Assembly: GCA_016748015.1 (NCBI GenBank)
Contig: JAAOMT010000557.1
Location: forward strand, 295,548 to 359,547
From: Geosiphon pyriformis
Lineage: Eukaryota; Glomeromycota; Glomeromycetes; Archaeosporales; Geosiphonaceae
Length of the DNA stretch: 64,000 nt
Direction of reading: 5' to 3'
In this document: in pieces, positions 12,673 to 23,617 of the stretch
Layout: every line of letters begins with the position of its first letter
How positions within the stretch are numbered: position 1 is the stretch's first letter
Notes under the pieces: model-generated
Seen by the model: only the letters and a program-made list of their open reading frames with translations
Database searches by the model: none
What the model was told of the DNA's origin: nothing
Made by a program: the position numbers and the translations under genes

Positions 12673-14135
12673 ATGAGCGACAAACCTTCCACCTCCAAAC
12701 CACCAGAGGATGTATTACAGTTTCTTGACAGCCTTGACACATATAATCAAAAGAATAATTCTGCTGCTAATTTAACAGTTGGAAAAACAGCGAGCGGAAA
12801 CGAAGCGCCAAAGACAGTAGACGATCGAGCGACGGACACTCAATCTGTACTCGACTTTCTTGACCAATTTACACAAACTACTTCGTCCTCCACCGCAGAC
12901 CCAACTACTATTACAACTTCTCAAGTTTCCCCAGTGACCAACAAAATCATAAACGATGGTGGGCTAGTAAACGAGTCTTTAGAGAGCAAAGATCAAGCAA
13001 CTACTGGGGACCACGCAACAGAGCAACCTTCTCAGTCGCAGCAGCGATCTGGTTCTTGGTCCTGGGGTGGACTTCTTGCAACCGCCTCTACTGCTTATAA
13101 AACTGCTACGACAGTCGTTGATACCTCTGTTAAAGGAGCGTTAGCCACTGTCGAAACAGTTCGAGTTAATGAGAGCACCAAAAAATTTGAGGAAAGAGTT
13201 CGTGGATACGTAAATAAAGAAACAATTGGCAAAATTGGTAGATTTATCTTTTTTTTTTCTCAAGAAATGCTGCTTAGCAAAAAGCCTTCACTTCGAGTAA
13301 TATAAATTGAAACACACAAAATAGGTGCTGATCTGAAAACGCTCAGTTTAAGCACTATAAATACAGTAGTTAATGCTGTAGCTCCACCAATTGCTGAGCA
13401 TGAGGTGGTGGAAGTATGGTTGGCCCATGATATGGTTGGTTATATTGGCGTGGAATCTCTTGTATATCGTGCATTTATGAAAGTCATGGAACAAGTGGAA
13501 GGTGGGGATATTGTCATGCGAAAAGGCAATGAATCGAAAAGAAGAGACTCAGATGCTGGTACCTATCGAGACCTAAATTTTTGTGAAGGCTTTGTTGAGG
13601 CAGTAGGACTTGCGACGGTAAATCGATGAAATTTAATAATGTATAAAGAAATATTTGCTTATACAACTTCTCATTTTAGGCTACAATAGAACAAATTATC
13701 AAAGAAAATTATACTCCATCACAAAAAGAAAAAGAAAAGAGAAATGACTCAGAAGCGTCCTCTTTGGATAATGTGGTGACCACATGTCCTGTGTTTATGT
13801 CAATTCAACCAACCAAAGCAAATCCATATAATTTACCGTCTATATCCGATGAGCCAGGGACTGCTAATCATAATCTTGATCCCGACAAATATTTGTTCTA
13901 TGTGATTGTTCTCGCTGATCCAACTCACAAACTTAATTTTAAAACGTTCTCACAATCACTTCCGATTAGTTGGCTAGATATTCCATATGAGGAGAATGAA
14001 TGGGTTGAAGAAAAAATGGTGGAATCATTAAAACTAGCGGTGCAAGCAATCGCCCAGGATTATGTTTGGGCTCGGATGACTGGGGACGGAAAACATCCTC
14101 CACCACGAGTTGAAGTACCCATTATTCATGTATGA
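12673..14135 (+). CDS. MTC1: MTC1-like protein (maintenance of telomere capping 1 family)
   Basis: Three exons: 12673-13237, 13325-13617 and 13680-14135. They sum to 1314 nt, giving 437 aa, similar to yeast Mtc1. The N-terminus carries the family's two 'VLxFLDxL/F' boxes (DVLQFLDSLD near residue 14, SVLDFLDQF near 59). A long Ser/Thr-rich linker follows, then the Trp box (SGSWSWGGLLATASTAYKTA). The C-terminal domain shows APPIAEHEVVEVWLAHDMVG, RDLNFCEGFVEAVGLAT, FYVIVLADPTHKLNFKTFSQ and QDYVWARMTGDGK. In yeast the protein is linked genetically to telomere capping and found with early Golgi/COPI vesicles; its biochemical role is not settled. Family assignment rests on the paired FLD boxes, the Trp box and overall length. 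Confidence 0.85.
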
Positions 14136-14689
14136 AGAAAGAACGGCTTGCGCATAAGAATTTGCAGAAACTGTTTTTTTTTCGATTTGACAAAATTTAC
14201 ATTATATATTAGTTTTATATTAAAATAATTTAAGTATTTTCATTAAATAAATATTTTATATTACAGAAATTTTAATAGAAAAAGTACAAGACTATATATC
14301 TATCTATTCACTTTTTATAAATACACGGGCAGATTCAAAGAATTGGTGAAGTGACAAAATGAAAATCATGACCGTTCAAGTTTTTATCTAATCAATTCTG
14401 GTGTGAAGGGAAGTTTTTGATGAATTTGATTTCTTCACAGTTTGACGCTTGGGTTCATCTTAATTACTGGATTTAGTGCGAAAGAACAGGGTTCGTTTCG
14501 ATTTTGATAAAAATGCTAAATTAGTTGCAATTTTGTTTTATGATTGTGACTAAGCGGGGATGACGACCAACTTTGGCGTGTAGTTGAATTATTTTAAAAC
14601 AAAGTTCTTATATCCATCGTTTGCGTTGAAACATGTTCACATTTTAGGAAGCAAAATTCGACCTTGGGTTTGAGCTTGATATCAACCAG
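14136..14689. other. Intergenic region between convergent genes
   Basis: AT-rich 3' flanks of MTC1 and of the glycosyltransferase-like gene. No gene seen. Confidence 0.6.
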
Positions 14690-16569
14690 CTATTGATTCT
14701 TTTTCCCTTCCCGTCTTTGAAGATCTTCGTAAGCTGCTAAAGCGACAGCCTTCTCATATTCATCAACACATAACAAATCTTTTGCACTATAAGTCAACCC
14801 GTATCCAGTTTCCGGAGGACAATCAGAAACTCGAAATTGTAATTCTTGACCACGTTCAACTAATATCTCGCCAGTTACCAATTTGCCCCACAAGTCGAGC
14901 ACTGGCAAATCATTATAATCTGCCAATCTTTCATTAGGTAACTCTTTAACAATAATATAACTGTCAATAAGTGGTATTTCGAAAGGGTGAGGTGATTTTT
15001 GTCTTTGCTGATGAATATGCATTCCGTATTCTGCATGATTTGTTGACAGACTTGCAAAATTATTAAAATTCGGATATAGCATGACGTATCCACGGAGGTA
15101 AACAAGTTCGATAAAAAATCGTTTCCATGAATTCTTCCAACGATTTGATCGACTATCGGGAACAGTGATATTTTGTAACTTGATAGTTTTTATGTCTTGC
15201 ATACGTCCTGTCAAGTATTCATGAAATTCGCGCCAGATCTCCGGAAAATAAACAGCACCCCAACTGCACGGCACTTGGGTGAGATATGGAGAATGTTCGT
15301 GAATTTGGGCCATTTTAAGTATCGATGACGGATCAAATTTTTTGCGACCAGTAATATTTAGTTCCAAATGATTAGGACTATATAAGCTTACGCCAAACAT
15401 TCGTTTGCTTGATGAACGATCGGAGCCGTATCGATATTTCAATACGTTATATTTTATCCAAATATAAAAAAATGGTGAAACCTCGACATCATCCTCTAAA
15501 AGGACGGCATATTCATCTTCATTAGCAGGATAAAAAGATTCTACAATAGCAGGTAACAGACCACCCTGTTGTACCCGATGTCGAAGAGTCACTGGGCCAA
15601 AACGCCATTTAAATTTCTGAGCGTAGTCAATCGTGATAGGATCAGCACCTTGATCCATATTTATCGTGAGTGGTATTTCATCACCAAGAGAATAGGAAGA
15701 TTCAAGCGACCGTAGTAAACGTGAAAAAGAATCAGGTCGATCCTGGGTGATAATTTGGATATAGATTTTTGGTGTATTCCAGTCTATAAATATTGAAGAT
15801 AATGTTAAAAAATTAGCCAAAGTAGACTAATTTTCATTAAAAAAAAAAAAAAAAAGAGCCTACATTTCAACGTGTCTATTGTAAGATTTGGTAACCAATC
15901 TAAATATTCAATTTCGTTCAAATGCACTCCTATTCCAGTTACATCTACAGAATCAGATATTGCAGCAACTAAACCACGTGTTGCAGAATTTCGAAAATCT
16001 TTGACGTAAAAGACAATTTCTGGTTTTAATCGACCTAATATTAGGAGCATTTCCTGGAAAACTTTTGATAAAGTATTCACGTAATCTTCGGATGACCAAG
16101 TAAATCTGCTAGAATGACCGACGTCCAAGTCAAAAATAGTAAGAGAACAATTATGAAATTGACTTTGATTAATCAATTCTGTCATTTCTGTTCCACTCAT
16201 TCCTCGTTGACTGCCAGTAACGACAACATTAAGGGAAAGAGAACGGTCCGACTGTTTTGCAAATTTGCAAAAAATTGGGTGCAAAAGTTTTGCTTGTTGA
16301 CTTCCGTCAACAAACACTAGAAATTTTTGTGTAGTGCTAGATGCGTCGAATTCGTGACTGGCTCGAGATTTTAAGGGTTGAAGGGTACTTTGACCTCCAA
16401 ATATATAAAAAGTTGTCGAGAAGATGAGGAAAATAGTGAGCAGTGCCGAAAGGTTGCGCAATAGTCTTGAAAAAGGAGCAGAACGCATTGCTGAAAACTT
16501 TTTTCCAACACGTTTGTGTATAGGAATGTGAGGGGAGAATAAACTTTGTCCTTCTTCGTAATGAAGCAT
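14690..16569 (-). CDS. Type II membrane glycosyltransferase-like protein
   Basis: Two exons on the minus strand, 16569-15864 and 15783-14690, joined in phase, giving 599 aa. A short basic cytosolic N-terminus is followed by one membrane anchor at about residues 40-57 (LSALLTIFLIFSTTFYIFGG), then a large lumenal domain. This is the Golgi type II layout. The catalytic half starts near residue 236 and looks like a GT-A/GT2-type fold: the opening strand and helix IYIQIITQDRPDSFSRLLRS, then a middle VLLEDDVEVSPFFYIWIKYN whose acidic cluster is the likely metal or sugar-nucleotide site, then PCSWGAVYFPEIWREFHEYL and WKRFFIELVYLRGYVMLYPN. Several N-glycosylation sequons (NCS, NLT, NIT) fit a lumenal location. 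The substrate cannot be told from the sequence. The exact CAZy family is uncertain. Confidence 0.8.
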
Positions 16570-16702
16570 TACAGCTTGTGCGTTCCAACCGGTGGTGCAG
16601 ATTTTTCTAGGAGGTTCAAAGTATTATGAGAAATAGAAGAGCCAACTGTTTTATTAAATGGCTTCAGACAAAGTTGCGGAAAAGAAGGGTAGTGGTTTAG
16701 GG

Positions 16703-16748
16703 GATGGATGGATGAGTGGATGAGTGAATGGGTGAGTGGGTGGGTAGG
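16703..16748. repeat. Degenerate GGAT/GAGTG minisatellite
   Basis: A short run of imperfect 4- to 8-bp units (ggat, gatgagtg, gggtgagtgg) on the + strand, all purines plus T. It lies about 130 bp upstream of the glycosyltransferase-like start codon, in its promoter. Confidence 0.8.
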
Positions 16749-18049
16749 AGGAGAGGAGGTAAAAAGAAAGGGAATGAAACCCAAAGTTGGCTAGGGTTTA
16801 GTGATAAACAGTTTACAGAAATGATGAAGTTAAATACCCGGTTCCCATTTTCCAATTTAGCATCTCAGGGCATACTCTTGATTTTTGTCCTACAGTCTGG
16901 TGAATTAGGTGTATATTATTGAGATTTCGTTTCGAAATATTTTATAATGGTAAAATATCAAAAATTAATTTCTTTTCATCAGGTCAGAATTATACCCGGT
17001 TTATTTGAATTTTAAATGTTCTTATTCTTGTTTGGATCGTGAATCTGATCTTTTGTTGACAAAACAGAACGTCAGTTTTTCCAAATTATGGTTTGTCGAA
17101 AAATTGCATAATCTTTTTAGTGGGAAGCCAAATTGGTAAGCGAGGGATGGAAAAGAAATTTCCATTATTGTGATACCATTAAATAAATAATAATTATTTT
17201 CTTGAAAAAGAATCTTCCATCACGGAATATTCTTTTTACTTTATCATCTCGCTACAGTATCAAATTTTCAAACAAAAAATACTATACAATCGAGGCTCCT
17301 CGAAATGAATAAAGCGTATTTTTTTTATAATGAGGTAGGTGATTGAGAAAGCTTAATGACGCCAAAAAAAAATTGATATCGTCTCTTATTTGAAATTTCA
17401 AACTTTTTAGTTATTAGGGAAGGATTACAAAAATCAAAAAGATTCTCAAGTTTTGTAAATTGAAAGAGTCGGTCAGACCTTCTCATTCGAACCTTCTAAT
17501 TCGATCCCTATTGGGTCGTTTCTGCAAAAGGATAATGAAATGACGAAAGATGCTTCATGCAAAAAATTTAATAATTAAGAAACTTTAAAATTTCATTTTA
17601 CAATGCATCTACACATCAACAATTTCCTTTTGTATGATGCCTGTTTTTTGTGGGGAAAGAGGATATATTTTGAAGAAATGAATTTGTGTGACAATTGATA
17701 AATTTTTTTTATCGGGTACTCGGAACTGCATGAGAATATGTAGAAATGAACCTATAAAATGCTATGGTAGGAGGAATTTTACTTATAGGTTGATAATTAC
17801 GCTGAAACAGTAAAGGACCCTTTAAAAAATGTTTATTAGTGTGTGAAAATGATACGTTATCATTGATGATCTTGATCTTGTGTAAAGAAAAAATTATTTG
17901 TTTGGCAACCGATTAGCGAGAGATAAAACTCAAGATTTTGATTGGAGTATATTTTAATATATTTAAAGAGTAAAATAAAAAAATATTATAAATATTGCTA
18001 ATAATTAAAAATAAAAATAGTTTTTGAATTGATTTATTACATATTTTTT

Positions 18050-18082
18050 AAATAATAATAATAAATAATAATAATTATAATA

Positions 18083-18130
<48 letters not shown>
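18050..18130. repeat. (AAT)n microsatellite
   Basis: About 80 bp of AAT repeats with a few interruptions at the left side. It is intergenic. Confidence 0.95.
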
Positions 18131-19233
18131 CATAATAAACTGAACAAAATTTAATAAATTTTATTTGATAGTAAACTATGTGAATTTATTTCATATCTTG
18201 CTTGTAAGAATTTACGTAAATTGCTCATGAATAAATATATTGGTCTCAATTTTACATTTAGGAAGCTCATTATTAACCATTTGAAACTTCATTGTGTGTT
18301 GTTCACATGTATAAAATAAACGCGAAATTTTATCTTTAATCATCTCTACAGTGTATACTATGGCTTGTGTTTTGAAAAACAGAAATAAATTTTAATTATG
18401 GTAATAAATCTCTCAATTAATTTTTTGTAATAGCTAGTTTCTTTTAAACCCTTCGTTTATGAAAATCTATAAATATAAATAATAATATTCCCATTATCCA
18501 AATTGTTTTATCGTCTAAATATTTATTGGTTGTTGATAATATTAAAACCATTGATTTTCATTTATATTAATCTCGTCAGACTTCCATTTTAATTTATTAA
18601 AAACAAAATGTGAGGCTTGCAATCTGAAATCTGACTAAAAGTTTTATTTTAAATTAATCGAATTTTTTACTCGATCTTTCAATTTCCTGAAATCACTTAA
18701 TCAAGTTACTATTTCTTACCCTAAATGAAGAAATTCTTTATCAAAATCAAGCTCTCAAAGAAATAGCTAAAACGCTCAAAGAAAAAATCTCCCAAGATTC
18801 CTGGACTCGTCTCCTAGGCCCCCTTTTTTAGGGGTTATGAAGCGTGTTGTCTAAAAGATTAATTTTGAAGTTTGTTACACCATCTCTCTAATCAATTTTA
18901 TCTAAATCTTGAGAGATAAATTATGTCAGTGATAAAAAGGGAAAAGTAATTAATCAAAGTCTTTCAAACTCTATGAAACAATTTCAAAAAAAAAGTGGTA
19001 CATTTCAAAATGTTAAATGAACATAATTCTTATAAATATTTGGTTTCTGGTAAAACTAAAATGATAATATACTATTCCAATTTATTTTGAACCCTGATGA
19101 TCTGCAGATAAATCTCCGTTAACTCTTCGCTGATCACGCTCGAATTTGACAATGAGTCATTGTTTCACTAAAAGGACAAGTCAGTGAACCCACAAAGTTT
19201 AGAACGGATGCTTTGAATTTTTCAAATCTCGTG

Positions 19234-21499
19234 ATGATGCGTCAACCGAAACAAGTCGTTTTGAGCTTCAAGCACCAAAACCAAAGTCACTTCTCAACCT
19301 TGACTTTGCGTCCCTATTCCCCCTCTCTCAAAAAAACACTGTACAGCCACTCACACAAGCGAGCTAGCTTTTCAAGTTTCATTGTAACTATAGAAAGTCC
19401 CAAGTTGTTTTTACTTGCGCCGACCATTCAAGGGCCTTTACGCAAGAACACACGACTTTCCCGCGTTAAACCCACTTTTTCAACAAACACTGCTAACTTG
19501 CGTTTCAGCGTGAAGGATGCAAGCGCTCCAGTCCCTAAATTGTTGGAAAAGAAAAAAAACAAAACAGAAAAAATAGTGCTTTCAAAGTCTGAGGCACCCC
19601 CTCAAAATTTGAACTCCAACATAACAAAAATACTTGAAGGTTTAAGGAAGACTCTCTTGCTTGAGGATTCTTATCTTCAATTTATTATAATTATAATTTT
19701 ATGTTACAGTATTGGCTCGTAAAGAAAGAGATAACGTATACAAGGAACGAGTATATTTCAACGCGATTCGTTCAATATCATTATATCCTCAGAAACTCGC
19801 ATCGGGAGAAGAAGCAAAACGAATAAAAGGAATAGGAGACAGTATTGCTCAAACCATTGATGAAATCTTGAAAACAGTATGTAGTTGAAATGAATTTATA
19901 ACTCTATAATTGAAAAGATCAAAAGTATGTGATCTTTGGGGCAATTAATAGTCAAAATTTTCATTTTTACCATTTCATTAAGGGTACATGCAAAAAATTA
20001 ACAGAGGAAATCGGTCCAGAAGATGAGTTGCAGAATTTGGTCACTCAAGTTCATGGAATTGGGTGCGCCGCTTCCTCCTTTAAAATTTGGAATCCGTATT
20101 ATGGAAATTATTGAGATTAAAGCAATTTCTTGGAGATGTCTCATTTATTATGTTTAATATTTTACTTTGAAAGGCCAGTATCCGCCCAGAGATTGATTGA
20201 AAAAGGATGCAAATCAATTGATGATGTTGCTAAAGATCCTGATTTAACGTCCAAGCAGCGAATAGGAATCAAGTATTTTAACGATTTGGCAACCGAAATT
20301 CCTCGTCAAGAGATGGTCGCACTGGAAGTAATAAATGGTTTTTTGTGCAATTTGTTTTTATTTCGTGATTATTTTTCCTGATTTCAGATTATTTGCTAAT
20401 TATGGCATATTACAAAAGGGATACATAATCGGAGCGTTACAAAAATTAGACGAAAAATATATTGCGACCATTTGTGGAAACTTGTAGGTATTTTTTTTAT
20501 AAATTGGGTCAAAATTATCATGATATATTTAATTTTTTCTTTTTTCCCGTTTTAATTAGTCGGCTAGGCTTTCAAATGTCCCGTGATATAGATCTCTTAG
20601 TCTCCCACTATGACTATATAAGTTCGCTCCAACCTAAACCAGGAGAACTACTTCAGAAAATTGCCAATAATCTTGAAGAAAAACAATTTATCAAAGATCA
20701 TATTAGTATAGGACCGCTTAAATACATGGTAAATTTTTATTCTCGAATTCATAAATAATAATTAAACTCGGGAACTTACCCAATATACCTAGGGAATATG
20801 CCGACTTTCAAACGACACGAGTTATTTGCACCGACGAATTAACATGCGGTATTTTATAACAGTTTACCCATTTCCAATTACTTGAAAATGTATAGGTCAA
20901 TTGAGTGATATTTCAACATGTCTCTCGATTTCAGATTAGTACCTTACGATCGCTACTGGCTTGCTGTGTTCACCCTCACAGGTGATGATGAGTTCATCAG
21001 ATATACTCGATCTCGTGCCATTAAAAACGGCCTTAATATGAATGAATACATCCTGGCACCTAAAGATCCCGCGACTGGCGAATTAGGAGAACCTCTCGAG
21101 ATAAAGAATGAGGAAGATATATTCAAAATGATTGGAATGAAATATTTACCACCCGAAGATCGGTGTTGGAACCCGGTAAAAAGGGAATTAAAGAAGGGAC
21201 AACCATTAAGCGTAGATTGGTGGAGAAATCTATCCAGCCAAACTTCAGATCGATCTCGATGGGCTGAAAAGACCACGGATACAAGTCGGCAAAAGCAGTC
21301 ATTCATTTCAAGATCTTTGTTTGGAAAAGAATTAACGAGTCAAACCCAAACAGGAACGGTAGTGAATAACAGTAACATGATACTAAAGGAAGAAATTAAG
21401 CAAGAAATTAAGCAAGATGTTCCAAAAAGTAGACCACTATTATTTGAAGTTACAAAGCGCATATTCAAATGGCCTTGGCCGACAGAAAAAAGGGCTTGA
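19234..21499 (+). CDS. Family X DNA polymerase homologue, probably mitochondrial and catalytically inactive
   Basis: Eight exons: 19234-19639, 19710-19876, 19983-20062, 20174-20327, 20419-20483, 20560-20728, 20793-20848 and 20935-21499. They sum to 1662 nt, giving 553 aa. Residues 1-50 have many basic and Ser residues and no acidic ones, like a mitochondrial presequence. From about residue 130 it aligns along the whole of Pol beta: 8-kDa domain (LARKERDNVYKERVYFNAIR, GIGDSIAQTIDEIL), second helix-hairpin-helix (VHGIGPVSAQRL), KQRIGIKYFNDLATEIPRQE, palm (YIATICGNFRLGFQMSRDID, then LLVSHYD), and thumb (VPYDRYWLAVFTLTGDDEFI). A 70-residue tail is added. There is no BRCT domain. The metal aspartates D300 and D302 remain. 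The third Asp (Pol beta D256) is Asn364 in HRRINMRLVPYD. The dNTP-phosphate residues equivalent to Pol beta R149, S180, R183 and G189 are E, N, L and R, and the lyase Lys72 is Thr. Frame and splice sites are intact. Confidence 0.88.
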
Positions 21500-21773
21500 A
21501 GGTGAACCAATGCGATAACTAGATATTGCAAGAAATACAGAATGCACTGCTTCGATCAGAGGGCTGGATGTCTAAAAGTTCCAACGAGGGGGATTTTGAG
21601 AGATTGTTTATACCAATTTATTTAACTTTTCGTCCAACCTTTGGCATTTCATTAGCGAGTAGATTATTTTCTAGACTGATATGATAGTTTTAATACTGAT
21701 TGGCCTTTATCATTTCAACTCGTCTGTGTAAAATTATAAAACAAAAGAGTTTAGCCCACAAAGCAAAGCTCAG

Positions 21774-22130
21774 TCATATGGTGTGTTTCACTTCAGCCTT
21801 TAATTTTGTCACCTCCTGCTCCAGCCGAAGCAGTTCGCTTTCTTTTTGTTCTACATATTCTTTATAGTCCAATTTATACCACAAGAAATGCAGAGCAACA
21901 TAAGTACTCGAACTCCATAAGAAAAAATTTGTAATTGGTGTTCCAAAGGTTTGCCAAAAAGTGAGCCTCTTTTGGTTGGAACTGAAGGGGGGTGAAGTTG
22001 GCGGAGTGGTTGTTGAACTTCGTCTTAAAGTAAGCATAATTGGCCCTGGTTCAGCACCCAAGGAAAAAGACGTGTTTATGCTCGACCCAAGGTCAAGTTT
22101 TGCCTTGAAGAGTCGAGAGACCCGAAACAT
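21774..22130 (-). CDS. Small mitochondrial-type single-pass membrane protein, unknown
   Basis: A single exon of 118 aa. The N-terminus (MFRVSRLFKAKLDLGSSINT) is basic, amphipathic-looking and poor in acidic residues, followed by a Pro/Ser/Thr-rich linker. Residues about 58-85 (FWQTFGTPITNFFLWSSSTY) form a hydrophobic, aromatic membrane segment. The tail is a charged coiled coil (EQKESELLRLEQEVTKLKAE). The layout suggests a small inner-membrane factor, possibly in respiratory-chain assembly, but I do not recognise the family. It is divergent from EMG1 with about 110 bp between start codons and converges on the polymerase X gene. Confidence 0.7.
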   Translation of the reverse strand: MFRVSRLFKAKLDLGSSINTSFSLGAEPGPIMLTLRRSSTTTPPTSPPFSSNQKRLTFWQTFGTPITNFFLWSSSTYVALHFLWYKLDYKEYVEQKESELLRLEQEVTKLKAEVKHTI

Positions 22131-22241
22131 ATTTTTTCGTTGGTGCTGTATGATAATCCGTTGATAAATTATAAATATCTAATGGCAGAATGACTCATAA
22201 TTATTGGCTTAAATATTTTGGGTTCCACTTGCCGATATATC

Positions 22242-23617
22242 ATGGCACGTAAAAAGAAAAGGTCACTTACTATCTTTGCATTTGAGAAAGAGAGGGACAA
22301 AAACTCGAAAAAACGACAGAAAGGCTTTCCTATTGAGATTCCTGAGGCTCAAGAGTTAAAAAGCTTAACACAGGAATCGGATATCGTGGAAGAGGCCCGA
22401 GAAGAGCAACAACTTGACCCTATTAATATATCGGAGGGTGTTGATGAAGAACAGGTTCTTAAAAATGAGCCAGAACCGGTAGAGCTCGTCTCAGAAGGTG
22501 TTGATGAAGAACAGGTTCTTAAAAATGAGCCAGAACCGGTAGAGCTATCTCTTATTCCGAAAAATGTCAACACCTATCTCGTCCTGGAAGGTATTGATGA
22601 AGAAGAGGTTCTTGAAAATGACCCAGAACTTTTAGAGCTCTCTCTCATTCCGAAAAATGTCAACGCTTACCTCGTCCCCCAAACACCACGAATACCAAAA
22701 ACTCCCACGGAGAAAGAATCTACGCGTCGGTTGATTGTGGTTCTAGAGGCGGCTTGTTTGATGACCTACAAATTCGACAAAAAGAAAACAGTTGAATTAC
22801 TGAACTGCGACGACCATCGTGGCATTTTACAAAAGCTTGGTAGAAACCCTTCTGATTCTAGACCAGATATCACTCATCAGGTAAAGATATTTCAACTAGA
22901 TCTAATTGATTTAATTTCGCTCGCCTCAAAAATTCATCGCTTAATTAATCTAGCCTTTTATTTGAATGAAGTGTTTGATGCAGTTGCTAGATACTCCATT
23001 AAATAAAGCTGGTTTATTACAAATTTATGTACACACTGCAAAAGGCGTGCTGATCGAAGTGAATCCGCATGTGAGAATACCAAGAACTTTCAAAAGATTT
23101 TCTGGCTTAATGGGTAGGATGGCAGAATTTTTATTAGGAATGTATATTCATTTAATTGTTTTACAATTGACTTTTTGGCTTTTATGCTGTTTCTCAAACA
23201 CAACCCAGTACAATTGCTACATAAACTCAGTGTCTCCTCAATTAGAGGTTCAGAAAAGCTCTTAAGGGTAATCAAGAATCCAGTCACACAATATCTACCG
23301 ACCAAGTGTAAAAAATTAAGTATGTTCAAGATTTTGCCACTGTTAAATTTCAGTATTTTTTGCTGATCGATAACACTTCTTATTTTGCAAAAGCCTTATC
23401 ATTCGACGCAAAGACTGTAAGACTTAGAGATTATCTTCCCACCATCCCCTCCGATCATTCTATATGTGTTGCGATTGGAGCAATGGCTCATGGCCCTGAT
23501 ACTTTTGCCGATGATTGGGTGGACGAAAAGATTGGAATTTCCGAATATTCATTATCAGCTGCTGTGACATGCGCAAAATTCTGCTGTACTTTAGAAGATT
23601 TATGGAATATAGTATGA
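22242..23617 (+). CDS. EMG1: 18S rRNA pseudouridine N1-methyltransferase (SPOUT family)
   Basis: Methylates N1 of the hypermodified pseudouridine of 18S rRNA and is needed for 40S subunit assembly in the nucleolus. Four exons: 22242-22880, 22972-23113, 23209-23319 and 23394-23617. They sum to 1116 nt, giving 371 aa. The conserved enzyme starts near residue 163: [121 protein letters not shown], the knot loop [20 protein letters not shown], and [20 protein letters not shown]. Yeast Nep1 is about 250 aa. The extra 110-120 residues are an acidic N-terminal extension with tandem repeats, after a short Lys/Arg start (MARKKKR) that could act as a nuclear signal. The start ATG 22242 is the first in frame. 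Confidence 0.96.
22431..22550 (+). repeat. In-frame 60-bp tandem repeat inside EMG1
   Basis: Two copies of a 60-bp unit, identical over at least 47 consecutive bases. Each encodes 20 residues starting [20 protein letters not shown] third, diverged unit ([18 protein letters not shown], about 22590-22645) and a doubled [11 protein letters not shown] segment follow. The first two copies are nearly free of changes, so that duplication is recent. Confidence 0.95.

Larger units (their letters stand above)
16570..19233. other. Long divergent intergenic region
   Basis: About 2.7 kb between the glycosyltransferase-like gene and the DNA polymerase X homologue. It contains a GA/GT-rich minisatellite near 16.7 kb and an (AAT)n tract near 18.1 kb, listed separately. 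No coding pattern or tRNA was found. Confidence 0.6.

Noticed and set aside
17480-17530. tRNA-like patch (ATTCGAACC, TTCGATCCC)
   Set aside because: No acceptor-stem pairing, D-arm or anticodon arm could be laid out.
20918-20934. L-D-F-R codons as part of exon 8
   Set aside because: No AG acceptor upstream keeps the frame without a stop, and exon 7 has no suitable alternative donor. The TTTCAG acceptor fits well. Kept as a finding instead.
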